Positions 33,601 through 47,000 of a stretch of DNA of 64,000 nucleotides are shown here, piece by piece; positions within the stretch are counted from its first letter, which is position 1, and each line of letters starts with the position of its first letter. This stretch comes from Baffinella frigidus (taxonomy: Eukaryota; Cryptophyceae; Cryptomonadales; Baffinellaceae). The stretch lies in contig MU646340.1 of the NCBI GenBank assembly GCA_026770585.1, forward strand, positions 596,715 to 660,714. The letters are read 5' to 3'. A model generated the notes under the pieces. It ran no database searches, was not told where the DNA came from, and saw nothing but the letters and a program-made list of their open reading frames with translations. A program made the translations under genes and the position numbers.

Positions 33601-36127
33601 TGAACCCTATACCCTAAATCCTGAACCCTAAACCCTCAACCATAAACCATGAACCCTAACAGCTAAGCCCTAAACCCCAAACCCTGAACCCCCAAAGGCT
33701 AAACCCTAAAGCCGCAACCCTAAACCGTAAACTCTAAACCCTGAACCCTAAACCCTAAACCCTAAACTCCAAACCCTAAACCCTAAACCCTAAACCCCAA
33801 ACCCCAAACCCCAAATCAAACGGCGGTTTCTGCATAGCCTGACCCGTGATGAGCCACGACGCCCCCACTCCCCCCTATCCGCTCCCGGATGCAACATTCT
33901 CGCACCCTGAAGCAAGCCCTCTCGCCACAGGGATCGGGCCATTCGCAGTCCCGGCCGCCAAGTCACACTTCTGCAGGTGCAACCCCTCTCACCTCTCCAC
34001 CCACAAGATCCCACCCTCGTTTTCCAGCGTAACCCCGGCGGTGCTCAACCCACACAGTGGGCTTCCAAGGGATTTTCGGGCGCTGAGAGCCCGAGTTTCC
34101 GTTACATCATCCGTAGGAACCCCCCTGTGCCCCGACGGGTTGCCTACCGTAGGGTCCTAGGTCTTATCGCTTAGGGGTTACTCAAAATCCTTTGGAAGCC
34201 CGCTCTGTGGTGTACGCGTCTGTGGATGGGCAAAGGGCGTTTGAAATGCTGAGTGTGACAGACTTGGCTGGCGGCAGGGTGTATGCCAACGACCTCAACC
34301 CGCGCTCCGTGCACTACCTCGACGAAAACTGCCGCCTCAACAAGGTCCGTGCACTCCTTGTCAAGCGGCGTCAGGCTGGGCAAAGTTGCTCACAGCCGTG
34401 GGCGTCAGGGCTCTAAATCTGAGAGCAGAGGCGAAGACACTCCCTACCCTCCTACGATAGATTGGTGAGCGGTCCACTGGGATGGGGTCCAACCGATGAG
34501 AGACTAGTGGCTGTCGATAGGGCTACGGTACGTGCGCCCTGCACTATATGTATGTATACTATATATATACTCTATATATACATATACTAGGTGAGAGCCT
34601 AGTATGATATATATATATACTACTAGCCATGCATGTATATACTAGGTGATCGATGGTTCCAGACGGAGGCCTTCCAGCAGTGCCCAGCCCCCGCGCGGGA
34701 CCCCAGCGACGCGCGGCTCCAGGCAGTGCGGTGGTTGACCCCCCCCGCGCGCGCTCGCAGGTGACGGACCTGGTGACAACGTCGTGCTCGTGCGCGCGCG
34801 AGTTTCTGCGCGGGCGGGTGTCCGCGTGCGGTGACACGGTGCCCCGCCCCCCCCGCGCTCCTCGCCAACTCTGTCTCGTGCTCTTCGGCGCTGGCGCCTC
34901 ACCGCAACCCGTAGCGCGTGGTGCACCGCACGCATGAGGCACGGCCGTGTGCGGGAGTGCGAGAGGCGCGCTCTGCCAGCCGCGCGGGGGGCTGACCGTG
35001 TCAGTGCTTGGGGGCTGACTGTCCTCGGGGACTGACGCTGTTCGGGGGCTGACAGTGCTCGGGGGATGGCTGACTGTCAGTGCTCGGTGGATGGTGGTGG
35101 CGGGTGCACAGGTGGCGGCGGCAGGGGGGCGGGTACACTGCATCATGAACCTCCCCCAAGATGCCCCCGAGTTTCTCGACTGCTTCCGCGGAGCCTTCCG
35201 CCCCGACGTCTGGAAACCCCAGGTTCTTGCGCTACTCGCTCCCGCAGAGAGAAGCGTGCGTTTATTACGGATCGAACCCAACATGGCCACCATGTATTCC
35301 CGCTGCTGTTTTCTTCCAATGCTGGTGTGTCTCGTTCCTGCAGAGAGAAGCGTCCGTTGATTGCGGATTGGAACCAAAATGGCCACCATGTATTCACGCT
35401 CTCAACTTCCATGGTGTGATTCGTGTGTCCTTAATTCCGAGTAACCTCTGTAACACGCGATGCGTGCACTACAGGGGTACCTCGCTCATAAGAAACGCCC
35501 ACACCCCCAGGACCCTACAGTGGGGCCCTATGGTAATCCTGGGGGGGTGGGCGTTTCTTATGAGCGAGGTACCCCTGTACACGCAGGAGCTGCCGATGGT
35601 GCACCTCTACGCCTTCGCCAAGAGCGCTGACCCGGACGAGTGCACCCAAGACATCGCACGCCGTGCTGTGGCGGCACTCGGGTCAGCCCCAACCTCAACA
35701 CCCCCGCCTGCTTCTTCCGACCCCCCGAGTCTCTGAACCGGAAGTTACCAGTCAACTCTCTCTACTTACACGGCCTAAGTGAATGTACTTAAGGAGGCTT
35801 AAGTGAATCTCCGCCGACGTCCTCATAACCTTGCGTCCTTAGATGCCCTGAGAGCTAGATACCCACAGAGTCGACGTTGCATGCACCCGACCTGCAGGGG
35901 CGTGGTGTGGGGCGTGGTGCTGAGTGGTGGTGCTGAGTGGTGGTGCTGAGTGGAGTGGCGTCGGCAGGTGCGAAATCCCAGGACTAACTTCGCACACGGT
36001 GCGGGATGTGGCGCCGCGCAAGCTGATGATGTGCCTCTCGTTCCCGCTCCCGCCAGAAGCCGCCTTCGCTTCCATTCCCGCAGGCGACGGGGTAGAGCAA
36101 CGCGACGCCAAGCGTGCGAAAGCGTAG
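30647..36127 (+). CDS. TRM5: tRNA (guanine37-N1)-methyltransferase, Trm5 family (438 aa)
   Basis: Twelve exons join in phase: 30647-31030, 31121-31257, 31404-31455, 31717-31771, 32149-32238, 32512-32574, 33931-33976, 34278-34344, 34761-34817, 35112-35222, 35587-35681, 35968-36127. The enzyme transfers methyl from SAM to N1 of G37 in tRNA, preventing frameshifting. Diagnostic segments in order: VEVPGSFETIGHVAHLNLRE (about 133), NKMGTITNTFRVF (about 178), ELYWNSRL (about 232), SAM-site MFAGIGPFAVPAAK (about 258), VYANDLNPRSVHYL (277), IMNLPQDAPEFLD (about 327; the N-L-P active-site motif), and a C-terminal VRDVAPRKLMMCLSF. The length is typical. There is no obvious presequence, so cytosolic or nuclear action is inferred. 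Exon 4 adds about 14 residues after MEVLA that I do not expect in the family, so that boundary is less certain. ATG 30647 gives the expected start. Confidence 0.93.
32640..33815 (+). repeat. Telomere-like array filling TRM5 intron 6 (about 1.2 kb)
   Basis: Mostly CCCTAAA in the sense direction, with locally homogenised blocks of other units, such as AACACTAAACACTA at about 33175-33255, AACCATA at about 33303-33350 and AACTGTAAACCGTA at about 33505-33555. It lies between the exon ending MFAG and the exon starting at IGPF, so it splits the SAM-binding motif codons. Confidence 0.9.
34105..34205 (+). mobile_element. Family 2 dispersed repeat in TRM5 intron 7
   Basis: It closely matches 5957-6045 and 40360-40465: TCCGTAGGAACCCCCCTGTG, GGGTTGCCTACCGTAGGG, TCTTATCGCTTAGGGGTTAC, ending AAGCCCGCTCTGTGG. 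It lies 73 bp upstream of the exon 8 acceptor. Confidence 0.7.
35247..35400 (+). repeat. Two-copy tandem duplication in TRM5 intron 10
   Basis: GCAGAGAGAAGCGTGCGTTT ... ATGGCCACCATGTATTC at about 35250-35312 recurs at about 35337-35400 as GCAGAGAGAAGCGTCCGTTG ... ATGGCCACCATGTATTC. It is non-coding. Confidence 0.7.
35472..35577. mobile_element. Palindromic MITE, family 1, in TRM5 intron 10
   Basis: Near-perfect terminal inverted repeats: CAGGGGTACCTCGCTCATAA at the left and TTATGAGCGAGGTACCCCTG at the right. The central CCTACAGTGGGGCCCTATGG completes a full-length foldback of about 106 bp. It lies 9 bp upstream of the exon 11 acceptor. Confidence 0.85.
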
Positions 36128-38061
36128 AATGCTGTCAATGAATGTGGAGCGGCGATGCACAGACGCGCGTGGTGCGCTGCGGTGGGACCAAGCGACATGT
36201 TGCCACTCCCAACATGTCTTTCGCCCAAGATCGCACGATGCAACCTTGCGACTGCCAGTGGTTTGACCAGTTAGGCCGTTCCTCAGGTTATGAGTCACCC
36301 TCCTGCACACGACACTCGACGACACCTGCCAAACGTCTTCACTCCCTCCCAGTACTGCAGATCCAATTCGTTATGTTTTCCCCCCGCACGTGTCACAACT
36401 TGAGGGCGTCGCACGCAGGGGGGCATGGCTGGCGTGGCGTGAGCCATTCCCCCCTGCACTCCTTTCAGGGACCCGGCGGTTCACAACCTGACTGCCCAAT
36501 AGAACACCAGTGTTGCCTCTTCTTCTGCAGGTAGGCCCGTGAGCCGTGGTCACATCGCCTCTTCCGCGTGCCTCAATTTCCCACGACATACGTACGAGAT
36601 CATCTGCGTCTGAGCTCCAACCGACCCCAAGTACAGTAGGCTTTGGTGCTGGGTTTCTTCGGGTCATTTAGGTTCTTCGAGCTCCTAACATAGGCGGACA
36701 CCGGAACTTGTTCTGTAGAAAGGCCGTGCTTCTTTTCGGATCACATCCAGGCCCCCCTGTACAGAGGATCGCGGCAGAACGACCGGCTTGATGTGGGAGA
36801 AAAGCGAGGTTTAATAAGTTGACAAACACGACCGCTGCACGCAACGTCCTTTAGGTCCTTGAGGTTTTAAATGCTCCCAACATGGCCCAACGACACGCCG
36901 TTCCGTAGAAAAGATCTGCAGAGAAAGCACTTTTTTTTGCTTTCGGATCGCGTTTAGCTCTCCAGTGCAGAGGCTCGTGAGGAGGGGATGGATACGAGCT
37001 CGTAGAGGGTGGTTCTCCTGGGGTGTTTGAGGCTGACGTGGAGAGGTAGGAGAGAAGAGGCCCTTTATTAATACGGTCGTTAAGGCACGGCAGCGTCAAG
37101 CTTCACAAGAGGGTACGAGAGGTACATGGGCTGTACGGGGCACTAGCCCGAGAACCCCGAAGGGTTCAGGAACAGAGGAGAGCACCACCTCGTCGTGGTT
37201 CAGGGTCTACTTAGAGGTTCCCCTGGGAGGGTGGGTACCAACAACCCCCACCAAGGGGGATGGTGGGGAACCAAGCCCAAGGCCCTGCCGCCGGCATTAC
37301 ACACCAGAAGAGACCAGACTAGTACGACTCGTAGGCCGAGACAAGGGGTATTTTTTCTAAAAATACCCCTTGGCCGAGACGCAGGGCGGGGACGGGCCCG
37401 CCTCGTGATGGTGATCACGAGCGTTTCCGGTAGATCGCCGTCAGTTCCGACCCACGCAAGAGTGTAGGGCTGACCTGGGAAAACAAGCCAGTTCACACGG
37501 AATGTGTAACAACTTTCTGAATTTTCGATTTTTCCGTGGGAAGAATGTCCACTTATGAACTTAAGAAATAGTAGAATTCCCTATTTCTCCTGTGGGTCAC
37601 TCTGCCCTACACTCTTGCGTGGACTGTCACGAATCTGTCACGGGCGATTTTGGTCACAGAGTCAGTCGCAGGATCGAGAGTCCATTTAGTATCAGTAATC
37701 TGGAGACTTCAATTTGATCCTAAGAATTTGCTTAAGGCGCCTTGCGACCCTGCGATAAATAGTCAACTAGGCCACAATTGCATGCTCGAAAAGAGACTGG
37801 AGAAAACCGAAAATCGGATTTTCCGGATTTTGACATTACATTTTGTCGGACCGGTGGAAGCAAGGGTCGAGCGTCTCTTCCGCTCCCTCTCTGAACTACA
37901 TTTCCCATAGCATTGCCAACTAGACGATGCCAGGCGCCGCGTACCCCTAATAGGAGCCTCGTCGAGCAGCCAGGCAGCGGTGTCGGCGACCGACCAGCTT
38001 GCCTGCACGGGGGAGTCTCAGAGCGCCGGGCCGAACCCAAGCCCCTTTGAGGCGCACTGCA
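36128..38061. repeat. Intergenic region between TRM5 and the ankyrin gene, with several repeats
   Basis: No gene is supported. About 36405-36500 repeats at 46225-46322 (CATGGCTGGCGTGGC ... CGGCGGTTCACAACCTGA). About 36845-37030 contains CTTTCGGATCGCGTTTAGCT with CCAGTGCAGAGGCTCGTGA, recurring at about 52010-52140 and weakly at 36655-36770. A hairpin AAGGGGTATTTTT/AAAAATACCCCTT is at about 37352-37382. Confidence 0.6.
37452..37622. mobile_element. MITE-like element with perfect 19-bp inverted repeats
   Basis: CCACGCAAGAGTGTAGGGC at 37452-37470 is the exact reverse complement of 37604-37622. The 171-bp element has a second inner stem around GAAATAGTAGAATTCCCTATTTC. There is no ORF. Confidence 0.7.
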
Positions 38062-41000
38062 ATGCAGACCGACGAGGCGGGGCAGGAGGGGCAGCCGATC
38101 GTGTATGCCAACCTGTCGATAGAGGATGAGGCTCTGCTGCTGCGTCAGTGCCGCCTAAACAAGGTGAGTCGGGCCGAGCGACCCATCAGTTGCCTGCTGG
38201 CTCACCAGCTGACCCCTCCATGTTTGTGTGCGCTCGGTGTGGCCTTCGGGACCAGCGCTGCTGCCATGCTCTCAGGGGTTGGCAGCCTATGGCGCCCCAC
38301 GGATTGAGTGGACTTGACCCTTCGCCAAAACCGTTCGCTCGCGGCCAGGCATCGTTAATGCTCAACGGTTTCTCGCAACCAGGGCGTCACCGGGGAAGTG
38401 CGCTGACTGTGACTGGGCGCTTGCACAGGTTGATGCAGTGGAGGCTCAGATTGATCAGAAGCGCATCCCTGCCAAGTTTCGTTTTTCGAACGGCGATACG
38501 CTGGTCGTCACAGCGTGCAAAGCCGGGCACAAGAGACTCGCCAAGGCGCTGCTGCGGAGAGGCGCAGAGATGAATGGGACGGACAACGCAGGCAACACCG
38601 CGCTGCACTGGTGCTACGCAAAGTCGCACACCTTTCTGGCGGATTACCTGATCCAGAAGGGCGCGGACGAAACACTCACCAACAAGGCTGGGAAGACGTG
38701 CATGAACTGGTAGGACACACCCCTAAACCCAAACCCTAAACCATAAACCTTAAACCCTAAACCCGAACCGCTAAACTCGAAACCCGAAACCCTGAACCCT
38801 AAACCAGGAACCCTGCCACCTGAAACCTGCAACCTGAATCTGAAAGCGTAAAGCAGGTGGGACACAGCGGACGAGGCGGCTGCGCCACGCGGGGGGGCGC
38901 ACGTCATGTTCAACACGCCCTCAACTGCCATACTCGTGGGCCAACCACCACCGCAGAAAATCGAGCTGCCCGCCATCAACAAGGGCCCCGCGCTGAAGCG
39001 AGACCCCCGCCCGCCCAAGGCGAAAATGGCACCGCAGGGCCACAAGAAGAGCCAGGCCGCGTCGCCCGCCGCGCATCGAATGCCAGGCATCGCATCTCCT
39101 ATCGTGGTATCTCCGAAGCGGCTCGGGGGGGGCAGGGTCGATGCGCCCCTCCAGGGCGCGGGTCCGGCGGAGGAGGAGATGGGGCTGCGAGGACGGTCTT
39201 CGTCGACGCCAGCCGTGGAATGGCTCAAGGAGGAGGTGGCGGCGGCGGGCGCGGAGGAGCGCTCGAGCAGTAGACAGGAGCGGAAGACTCGGAGCGCGGA
39301 GGAGAAGGGGGTGCAGTTCGATGAGGATGGAGAGGAGGTGGAGGTGGAGGAGTGGGGGGCGGAGCGGGGGGACGAGCCGCAGGAGGGGGAGGATGGGGAG
39401 TACGACGAGAGGGGAAGCAGCTTCACGCGCGCGTCGACGTTGAGCGGCAGTGGCGCGGATTTGCTTGAAGCCATCGAGCTCACCAACGGCTTGGTGCGCT
39501 GACTAGCTCTGCCTCAGTCGGGTTGACTGGTCGTCTTTAAATGGAAAGTTAACGGGGTTTTCCAGAAAACAGGGGATTCAACTTCCGGTCTCCTCGTTTT
39601 GAGGAGACCAGATAAATGCAGGCAGAGCTAGGCAGCTTATCCGTCCCTGACACGGGGATTCGCACCGATTGGCTGAGAAACAACCAGGCGATGCCTGGCG
39701 TCCTTTCCAATCGGGTATGCTCCAAAGTTGGAGAGCTGGCAGCGGTTGGTGGTCGCTGACGAGAGAGTGTGGTGTGCCCTGACAGGTGAACCTCTTCAAC
39801 TTCCAGTCCAACGACGGAGACAATATCGTCCAAGAAATCACCTCGCCGCGGAGCATGCAAGCGATGAATCTGATGGGGTGCGATCCCGCATCCTTTGCAG
39901 GACGTTCACTTTCCGTGCTCGCTTCCTCCAAAACCGCCCCCCACCCTCTCCACTCCCGCCCATCTGTTTGCTTTACAGTAAAATCTCGCGTGCCTCTCGA
40001 GTGGAGGTGATTTGAACTTTGACTGGGAGTGCTTTCCCTCAAACTCGGCCTCCGTGGTGCCGATGTTGATTTGACGGGTGCGTGCTGGCAGGTTGATATT
40101 GGAGCAGATTTCACCCGTCGACAAGGACGAGCTTCTAAGGCTGCACAAGGACCCTAAGGTTAGCTAACTGCCCGATGCAAATCGCATCGCCGTCATTGTT
40201 TTCTTCCCTTTATCGTCGAAATGGGCTCCGCGCGGAAACGAGGTCAGATCAGGAACGTGTCGGATTTCCCAGAAACTGAACTTTGATGCTATGGGGGGCA
40301 TGGTTTTCATCCCAAAATAGCAACCCCACCCATAATCGACACAGCGGGCTACGACCAAGTTTCCGTTACCTTATCCGTCGGAACCCCCTCTAGGGCCCTA
40401 CAGGTTTCCTATCGTAGGGTCCTGGGTCTTATCGCGTAGGGGTTATTCAAAATCCCTTCGAAGTGGATGTAACAAAAAGTTGATGTCACAAAAAGGCAAA
40501 TTTCCCGAACAATGTTGGATCCGTGCCTGGCCTGGCCTCCGCGTTTCCCGCGCGGAGCCTATTTCGACAATATCTCCAATGGCGTGTCATTCCCCTGCTC
40601 CCAACACCCGCCCACAAAGTGCGGCCAACGCACCCCGATCCATTCCCCCCACCCCACAGTCCCGCACTACCCCGCTCAGGGGTAGCGCTCGGCACGTCCA
40701 CAGCGGCGTTGTCCCCTGGGGCACTGACCCCCCCTGCGCGTCGTAGTCGGCAAGGAGAGCCGCGCGAAGCTTGTCGGGGTTCTGAAGAGAACGCATGCTG
40801 GGGATTTGTCAAGCGACGTTGGTAAAGGCGTTACTAACGTTTTGTCAAGCGACGTTAGTAAAGGCGTTGGCGGGGTCGCAGGTGGTGGAGGTGCGGTACA
40901 AGATCCTGGATGAGATGAGAATGGAAAAGCTCAAGCAGGCTCGTGAGGAGCGACGACGCCTCGCCAACCGCGGTACTGCCTGGGTTCATGGTTTAGGGTT

Positions 41001-44000
41001 TAGGGTTTAGGGCTTACCCGCGCCCCTCGCCAACCGTCGCGTTACCGCATCCCAGAAATCTCTCACGCTCTCTGCAACCCAGAGCCACGTCAAAAGGGCC
41101 TCGAAACATCCCGTCTTGACATCTTTCAGCGAAATCCCCAAGGATTCTGAAGTCAAAGACGCCAGATCTGGGGTCGGTAAGGCAGTCATTACTCTCGAGG
41201 CCTCTGGCGCGGAGAGATGCCCCCCTCGCTCACCCTCATGCCAGAACTCTGTGACTCTCCTGGACTCAAGAGACAGCATGCTGTATCAAGCCCCTAAGCC
41301 CTAAGCCCCGACATACACTCAACACCCTGAATCCAACACCCCAAACACTAAGCCCCAAACACTAAGCCCTAGACCCCAAACCCTCAACCCTAAACCCTCA
41401 ACCCTGAACCCGAAACCCTTAAAGTTAAACCCGAAACCCTAAACCCTAAACCCTAAACCCTAAACCCTAAACCCTAAACCCTACACCCTCACTCTAAACC
41501 CTAAACTCCAAAACCTCAACACGAAACCCGAAACCCTAAACCCAAGACCATAAACCCTAAACCCTTAACCCTAATCCCTAAACCCTAAACGTCAAAACCT
41601 AAACCCAAATCCCTAAACCCCTGGACCCTAAACTCTCAACCACTAACCGCGCAACCTGTGGCGGCAGAGTGACATCCGGTGGGATGCAGCAGGCAAAGGG
41701 GCCTCATACACCCCACACCCTCAATCCTGCACCCCCAACCCCAAACCCTAAACTCTAAACCCTAAACCCTAAACCCTAAACCCCAAACGCTACAGGCAAA
41801 GGGGGCTCGATCGCGGGGGCATTCAAGGAGTATGCGGGGGGGGGGCAGACAATCAACCTCGTCAACTTCCTCAAGATGTGCGAATACCAGGGCTTGCTCC
41901 GACCCCAGGTTCCCCCCCCACACACGGCGCGTCACTCCCCCCCCCCGATTTTTCAAGCATGCGAAAATGTGTGGCACCGTGGCCGGCGTTTCTGGGGGGG
42001 GGGGGGGCTATCTCCAACAAATTACACGTATCGGGCATTAGGCGGGGAACCCCGTCGGTGATCCCCCTGCGCCAGAGCACTCCCCGCTGCCCCTAGAGCA
42101 TCACCTCGCCAACGCCAGGGGGGGGTGCTGTGATCGCATCAGCCTGTGTCACGAGGTGAGGTTGGTGTGGGGATGCCCCGTGACGTGGCGTCCGGCGTCG
42201 GAAGGAAGCGTGGGTGTCACGCAGCCACTCTCGTTGGTCCGACGCTTGTCCGAGGCGAGGTTCTGAGGGTGGGCGATTCGCAGGGGACCAGGGAGGAGGC
42301 GGGCATCACGAAAACGAAGGCAACTTCGCTCTTCAAAAAGGTGCTGCCTGGCCCCGCGCATGTCCTTTTTGAACCGACCCTGGGACGCGACACGGTTGGG
42401 ACGCGACACGGAGTGAGGCTTAACACCAAAGACGCTCTCGCGCGCCCGCGCCCGCAAGAAGCGACGCGCACCGATGAGCACCGTGCGTCGGCTGATGCGT
42501 CTGGCGTTGCTGCCTTTGTCAAGAGGCAGCGAGAGTGAGAGAGGGAGAGTGCGTGTAGACGGATTTGGCTGGGCGTGTGAAAGTGGGCAGAACGAACAAC
42601 CTTGCTGAGGTGATGGGGTGATGGGGTGCATAATTCCTGACTCTCGTCTTGCGGTGGTTGCCTGGTGAGCAGATCACAGGGGGTGGGCTCGGCAAGGTGG
42701 TCTCGGGGCAAGGGGTGACGCTCGAGCAGTTCCTGGTGTTGCACAAGCAGCTGCAGAAGGCTATGGAAAGGACCTCGAGCGGTTCGCCTGCCGGGAAAGA
42801 GTCGCACGCGTCCTCGAAGGAGTCTGAAGAGCTGAACCGAATCGAGAAGATGCGCGAGAGGTACCGGCAGAGTCAGGAGAACGAGCTAAGACGCGTCGAA
42901 CGCCACTTCTCCAAGGTTAAATCCTCCCTCTCCTCCCGACCCTCGCCCACGCGCCTGCGTTAGGTTTTTGGTTTCGGTGGAACCTGCACCCTAAACCCTG
43001 AACCTTGAACCCTGAACGAGGGTCGGAGGATCCCGACCCTCGCCTCGTCCACGCGCCTGCTTTAGGTTTTAGGTTTAGGTTGAACCTACACCCTGAACCC
43101 TGAACCCTGAACCCTGAACCCTGAACCCTGAACCCTGCACCATTAACCCTGGACCCTAGGCCCAAGACCCTAGACCCTAGATGCGCGAGAGGTACAGGCA
43201 GAGTCAGGAGAACGAGCTAAGACGCGTCGAACGCCACTTCTCCAAGGTTCAATCCGACCGACCTCTTTTTTGCCCACGCGCCTGCTTTAGAGTTTAGGTT
43301 TACAGTTAAGGTTTAGGGCAAACCTAAATCCTGAGCCCTGAACCCTGAACCCTGAACCCTAAACCCCAAACTCTCAACCGTCAACCCTCAACCCTGAACC
43401 CTAAACCCTCAACTCTAAACCCTAAACCCTAAACCCTAAACCCTAAACCCTAGACCCTAAACCTTAAACCAGGCATTTCTGCCGGTCCCGGTTGGCGTGC
43501 CCTGTAGATGGTCAAGGGTTGAGAGTTGAGGGTGTAGGGTTCAGGGTTCAGGGTGTAGGGTTTACCTGCCCAAGACAGGGCGGGGAGGGGGCACTCGCTG
43601 TGTCTTGCAGAGGGCTGCACTCACGAGACGCCAGGCAGTGCACCTGGGACGGCACTAGCGATGCACCTGCCGCCGGACTGGTTGGTGTGGGAGGGGCGAG
43701 TGCCGTGTCGCGGGGGGGGGCAGTGGCTGGCAGTGAGCGCGCTGACACCCCTCACGCGCTCCCTCTCTCTCACACACACACACGCTCGCTCTCTCTCTCA
43801 CACTCTCGCACACTCTCTCTCCCTCCCTCCCTCCCTCCCTCCCTCTCTTCTCTAGCTCTCTCTCTCTCTCCGCGGGCCCCTGACTCTCGCGCGCCCGGGG
43901 CAGGTGCTGGACATGCGAGAGACACAATCACAGATGCAGAAAGTGTCACACAGCAAGGAACAAAGTCGCACGAAACGCCTCGAGGAGCGCACCTTCCAGA

Positions 44001-47000
44001 TCGGAAATGAGCGAATCGAGCATGAGCTCAAGCACGTCGAGCGCCTCCTCGAGAAAGAGGTCTTTTACTCTGCCCGAGTTTTTTTCTGGCTCGTCCTAGA
44101 GGCTTTCTATTCGCCCTTGTGTACTGGATTTATGCAGGTAAATACTTGTAAGGACGAGCCAGAATAAAACTCGGGCAGAGCTAGGTCTTGCCACCGCTCT
44201 CTCTCATCACACCCGCCCCTGAACCATATCCTCGCTCGCCCCCGGGCGTGTGAAGGTTGAGAAGGTAGTAGCCAGCGGCGGTGGCATGAACCTGATTCCA
44301 ACCACCCGAGTACCCTTTCCTCCCCGCTTTCCATCTGGCGCATGCAAGCACGTAGCGCCCCTCCCCCCCGGCGCATTGCTCCGCCTCGAACCCGCGCTGA
44401 GCGCTGCGCTCGGAGCACATGCGCGGCGGGCGAGGACATCGGAGTGAGAGAGGCGGCGGCGAGTTGGAGGAGGGGGGTGAGGAGGAGGAGGAGGAGGGGG
44501 GGGAGGAGGAAGTGGGAGGTGGAGGAGGAGGCGGAAACTGGGGTGATATAGTTGGCGGCGTGTTGAAGGAGGACGTGTCGTGGCAGATGGGAGAAGCAGT
44601 AGGGTGTGGAAGGAGGAAGTGGAGTGGGAGATGGGGGATGAGGCGGGGGGTTGAATGAGGCGTTGGTGAGCAGGAAGAACGGCGGAAGGCGGAGGAGTTG
44701 CTGCGGAAGAAGCAAGAGGATCGGGAGCGCGAGATGCAGGAGAATCTTGAGAGAAAGACCAAGGTACCCACCCACGCCCCCATCAACCCTACACCCTCAA
44801 CACTCAACACTCAACACTCAACACTCAACACTCAACCCTTAATATTAAACCCTGACCCCTAGACCCTAGACCCTGAACCCTAAATCCGAATCCCTGAACC
44901 ATAAACCATAAACCATACGCCATAAACCCTGACCCCCAAACCCTCATCCATAAACCCTCATCCCTATTCCATAAACCCTAAACCCTAAACCCTAAACCCT
45001 AAACCCTAAACCCTAAACCCTAAACCCTAAACCCCAAACCCTAAAGCCTGGTCCCTTTTCCATAAACCCTAAACCTCTAAAACCCCAAACCCCTTACCGC
45101 GCGAGCTTTTCGTTCCCCCACGGGGGGTTCGCTGGCAACGCACTTGGGTGCTAGAATGCACTGCATCCCACCCACATGGTGTCTCTGCGCGCGCGCAGGT
45201 GCGTGGCTGCAGAGCGGTGCCGCTCCGAGCCCGGTTCAGCGTTGAGGCTTTCCCGTTCAAGGCTGCTGTTGGTTCAGGGTTTAGAGTTTCTGGGGTGTGG
45301 GTGTAAGGTTCAGAATTAAATAGGGGGTGTGGTGGTCGGGGGCGCGGAGGCTGAGGCGCGCGGGGGGGGGGTGTGCAACCAGACTTACTCAAGGCAGACA
45401 TATTTACTCAGGCGTGCGCTTTTCAAACACCCAGCCGAATCATTCCCCTTTCAAACACCCCGCCGAATCGCCCCCCGGCAGTTGCGGGAGGAGCAGGCGC
45501 GGCTGAAAGCGGAGGCGTTCAAGACCAAGGCCGAGCTCAAGGATCAGGCGAACGAGCAGCATGGCCGGAAGATGCTCTTCATGCGCCAGATGATGCAGGC
45601 CAAGCAGGACAAGGAGGACGAGCGCGCCCAGGCACGCAGAGCCACCCAAGCCCAAACCCGAAACACGGAACCCGGAACCCGGAACATGAAAAACGAAAAA
45701 CGAAAAACGAAACACGAAACACGAAACCCAAAATCCCCTGGCGCCCCGGCGCCCCCTGCTCGCCCCCCGCGGCGCGCCGTGGCTCACGTGGCTCACGGGA
45801 GCCACGCCGGCCTTGACGCGGGAGACGAGATCGGCTCCCGCGTGAAGGCGCGGGAGACGAGAGCGGCTTCCCAGCAGTCGCTTGCCGCGAGGTGTTGACG
45901 CGCCGTTACGCGTCACTCAGCCTCTGTCCGTGTTAGCGGCACTTAACCTCGTCTCTGTCAGCGTGAGCGACACTGAACCTGAGTGAGCATCAGGTGCACT
46001 GAACCTTTGGTGTGCGTGTGTGCAGGCTGCGGTGGCCGAGCAGCTGGCGGCAAACGACGAGCGGATCTTGCTCTGGACGAAAGATCAGATGAGCAAAGAC
46101 CACTTCAACCAGGTCCCCCCCGCTCGGATGCCACCGTCTAGCGGCTATACGTCTTGAGTCTGTGAATTCACTGTAAAATTCGTGAATTCACGCCAAGTTG
46201 AGGCCTGATCAAATCACGCAGGGGGGATTGCTCCAAGGGGGACATGGCTGTCGTGGCTTGGAGCCATTCCCCCCTCAACCCCTTTTAGGCAATCGGCGGT
46301 TCACAACCTGATTGCCCAGGCTTGTGACCTAGGACACTATGCCCGAGTTGATCTGGTCTCCTCAAAATGAGGAGACCGAAAGTTGATTATCCGGGTGTGT
46401 GGAACAAATCCGTCAACGTTTGGAGCAAAAGCCCATGAGTCAACCCAACTGAGACAGAGCTAGAAAGTGCTTATGGCTTCCGCGGCGTTGACCGTGTCCA
46501 TGCCTTGCACGGCCTCTCGGGCGAGGCTCCCTCTATCCCACGAGCACCGCTGTTTCGAAGTGCTCTCTCTGTCTGGGCAGGGCCTCTGCAGGGGGCTGTG
46601 CGAGCAACACGAGTAGCCTGCAGTGGTGCCGTGCTAGCTTCCAACGTATGGTGGGTTCGCGGGGCAGGGCAGGACGCACGGGGTGGGGGGGCGGGTGTGC
46701 TGGCCTTTCAGGGGTCTGGAATTTGACCAGTTTGGCGGTCGAGCAGGTGCGCGTGGAGTACGAGCGCTCCGGCGAGATGAAGATGCCCCTCGGGGTGACC
46801 TCTCTCGGGGTGTACGACCAGCTTGTCAACTCGGAGCGCCCCACGGACCTGGTAGACAAGAACGCGGAGGCGAAGTTGCTCGTGCGCGACTCGCCCATCG
46901 AGAACAGCATGAAGAAGGGCCAGTACCACTGGTACAAGGTCCGCGCCGATCCGTGCATCGTATATCTAGCCTTAGATCTAGCCTTAGATATTTGATCTGG

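Noticed and set aside
41675-41715. Extra exon of the ankyrin gene (SDIRWDAAGKG)
   Set aside because: It has an acceptor-like CAG, but no donor keeps the frame with either neighbour. Direct joining of 40972 to 41796 is in phase.
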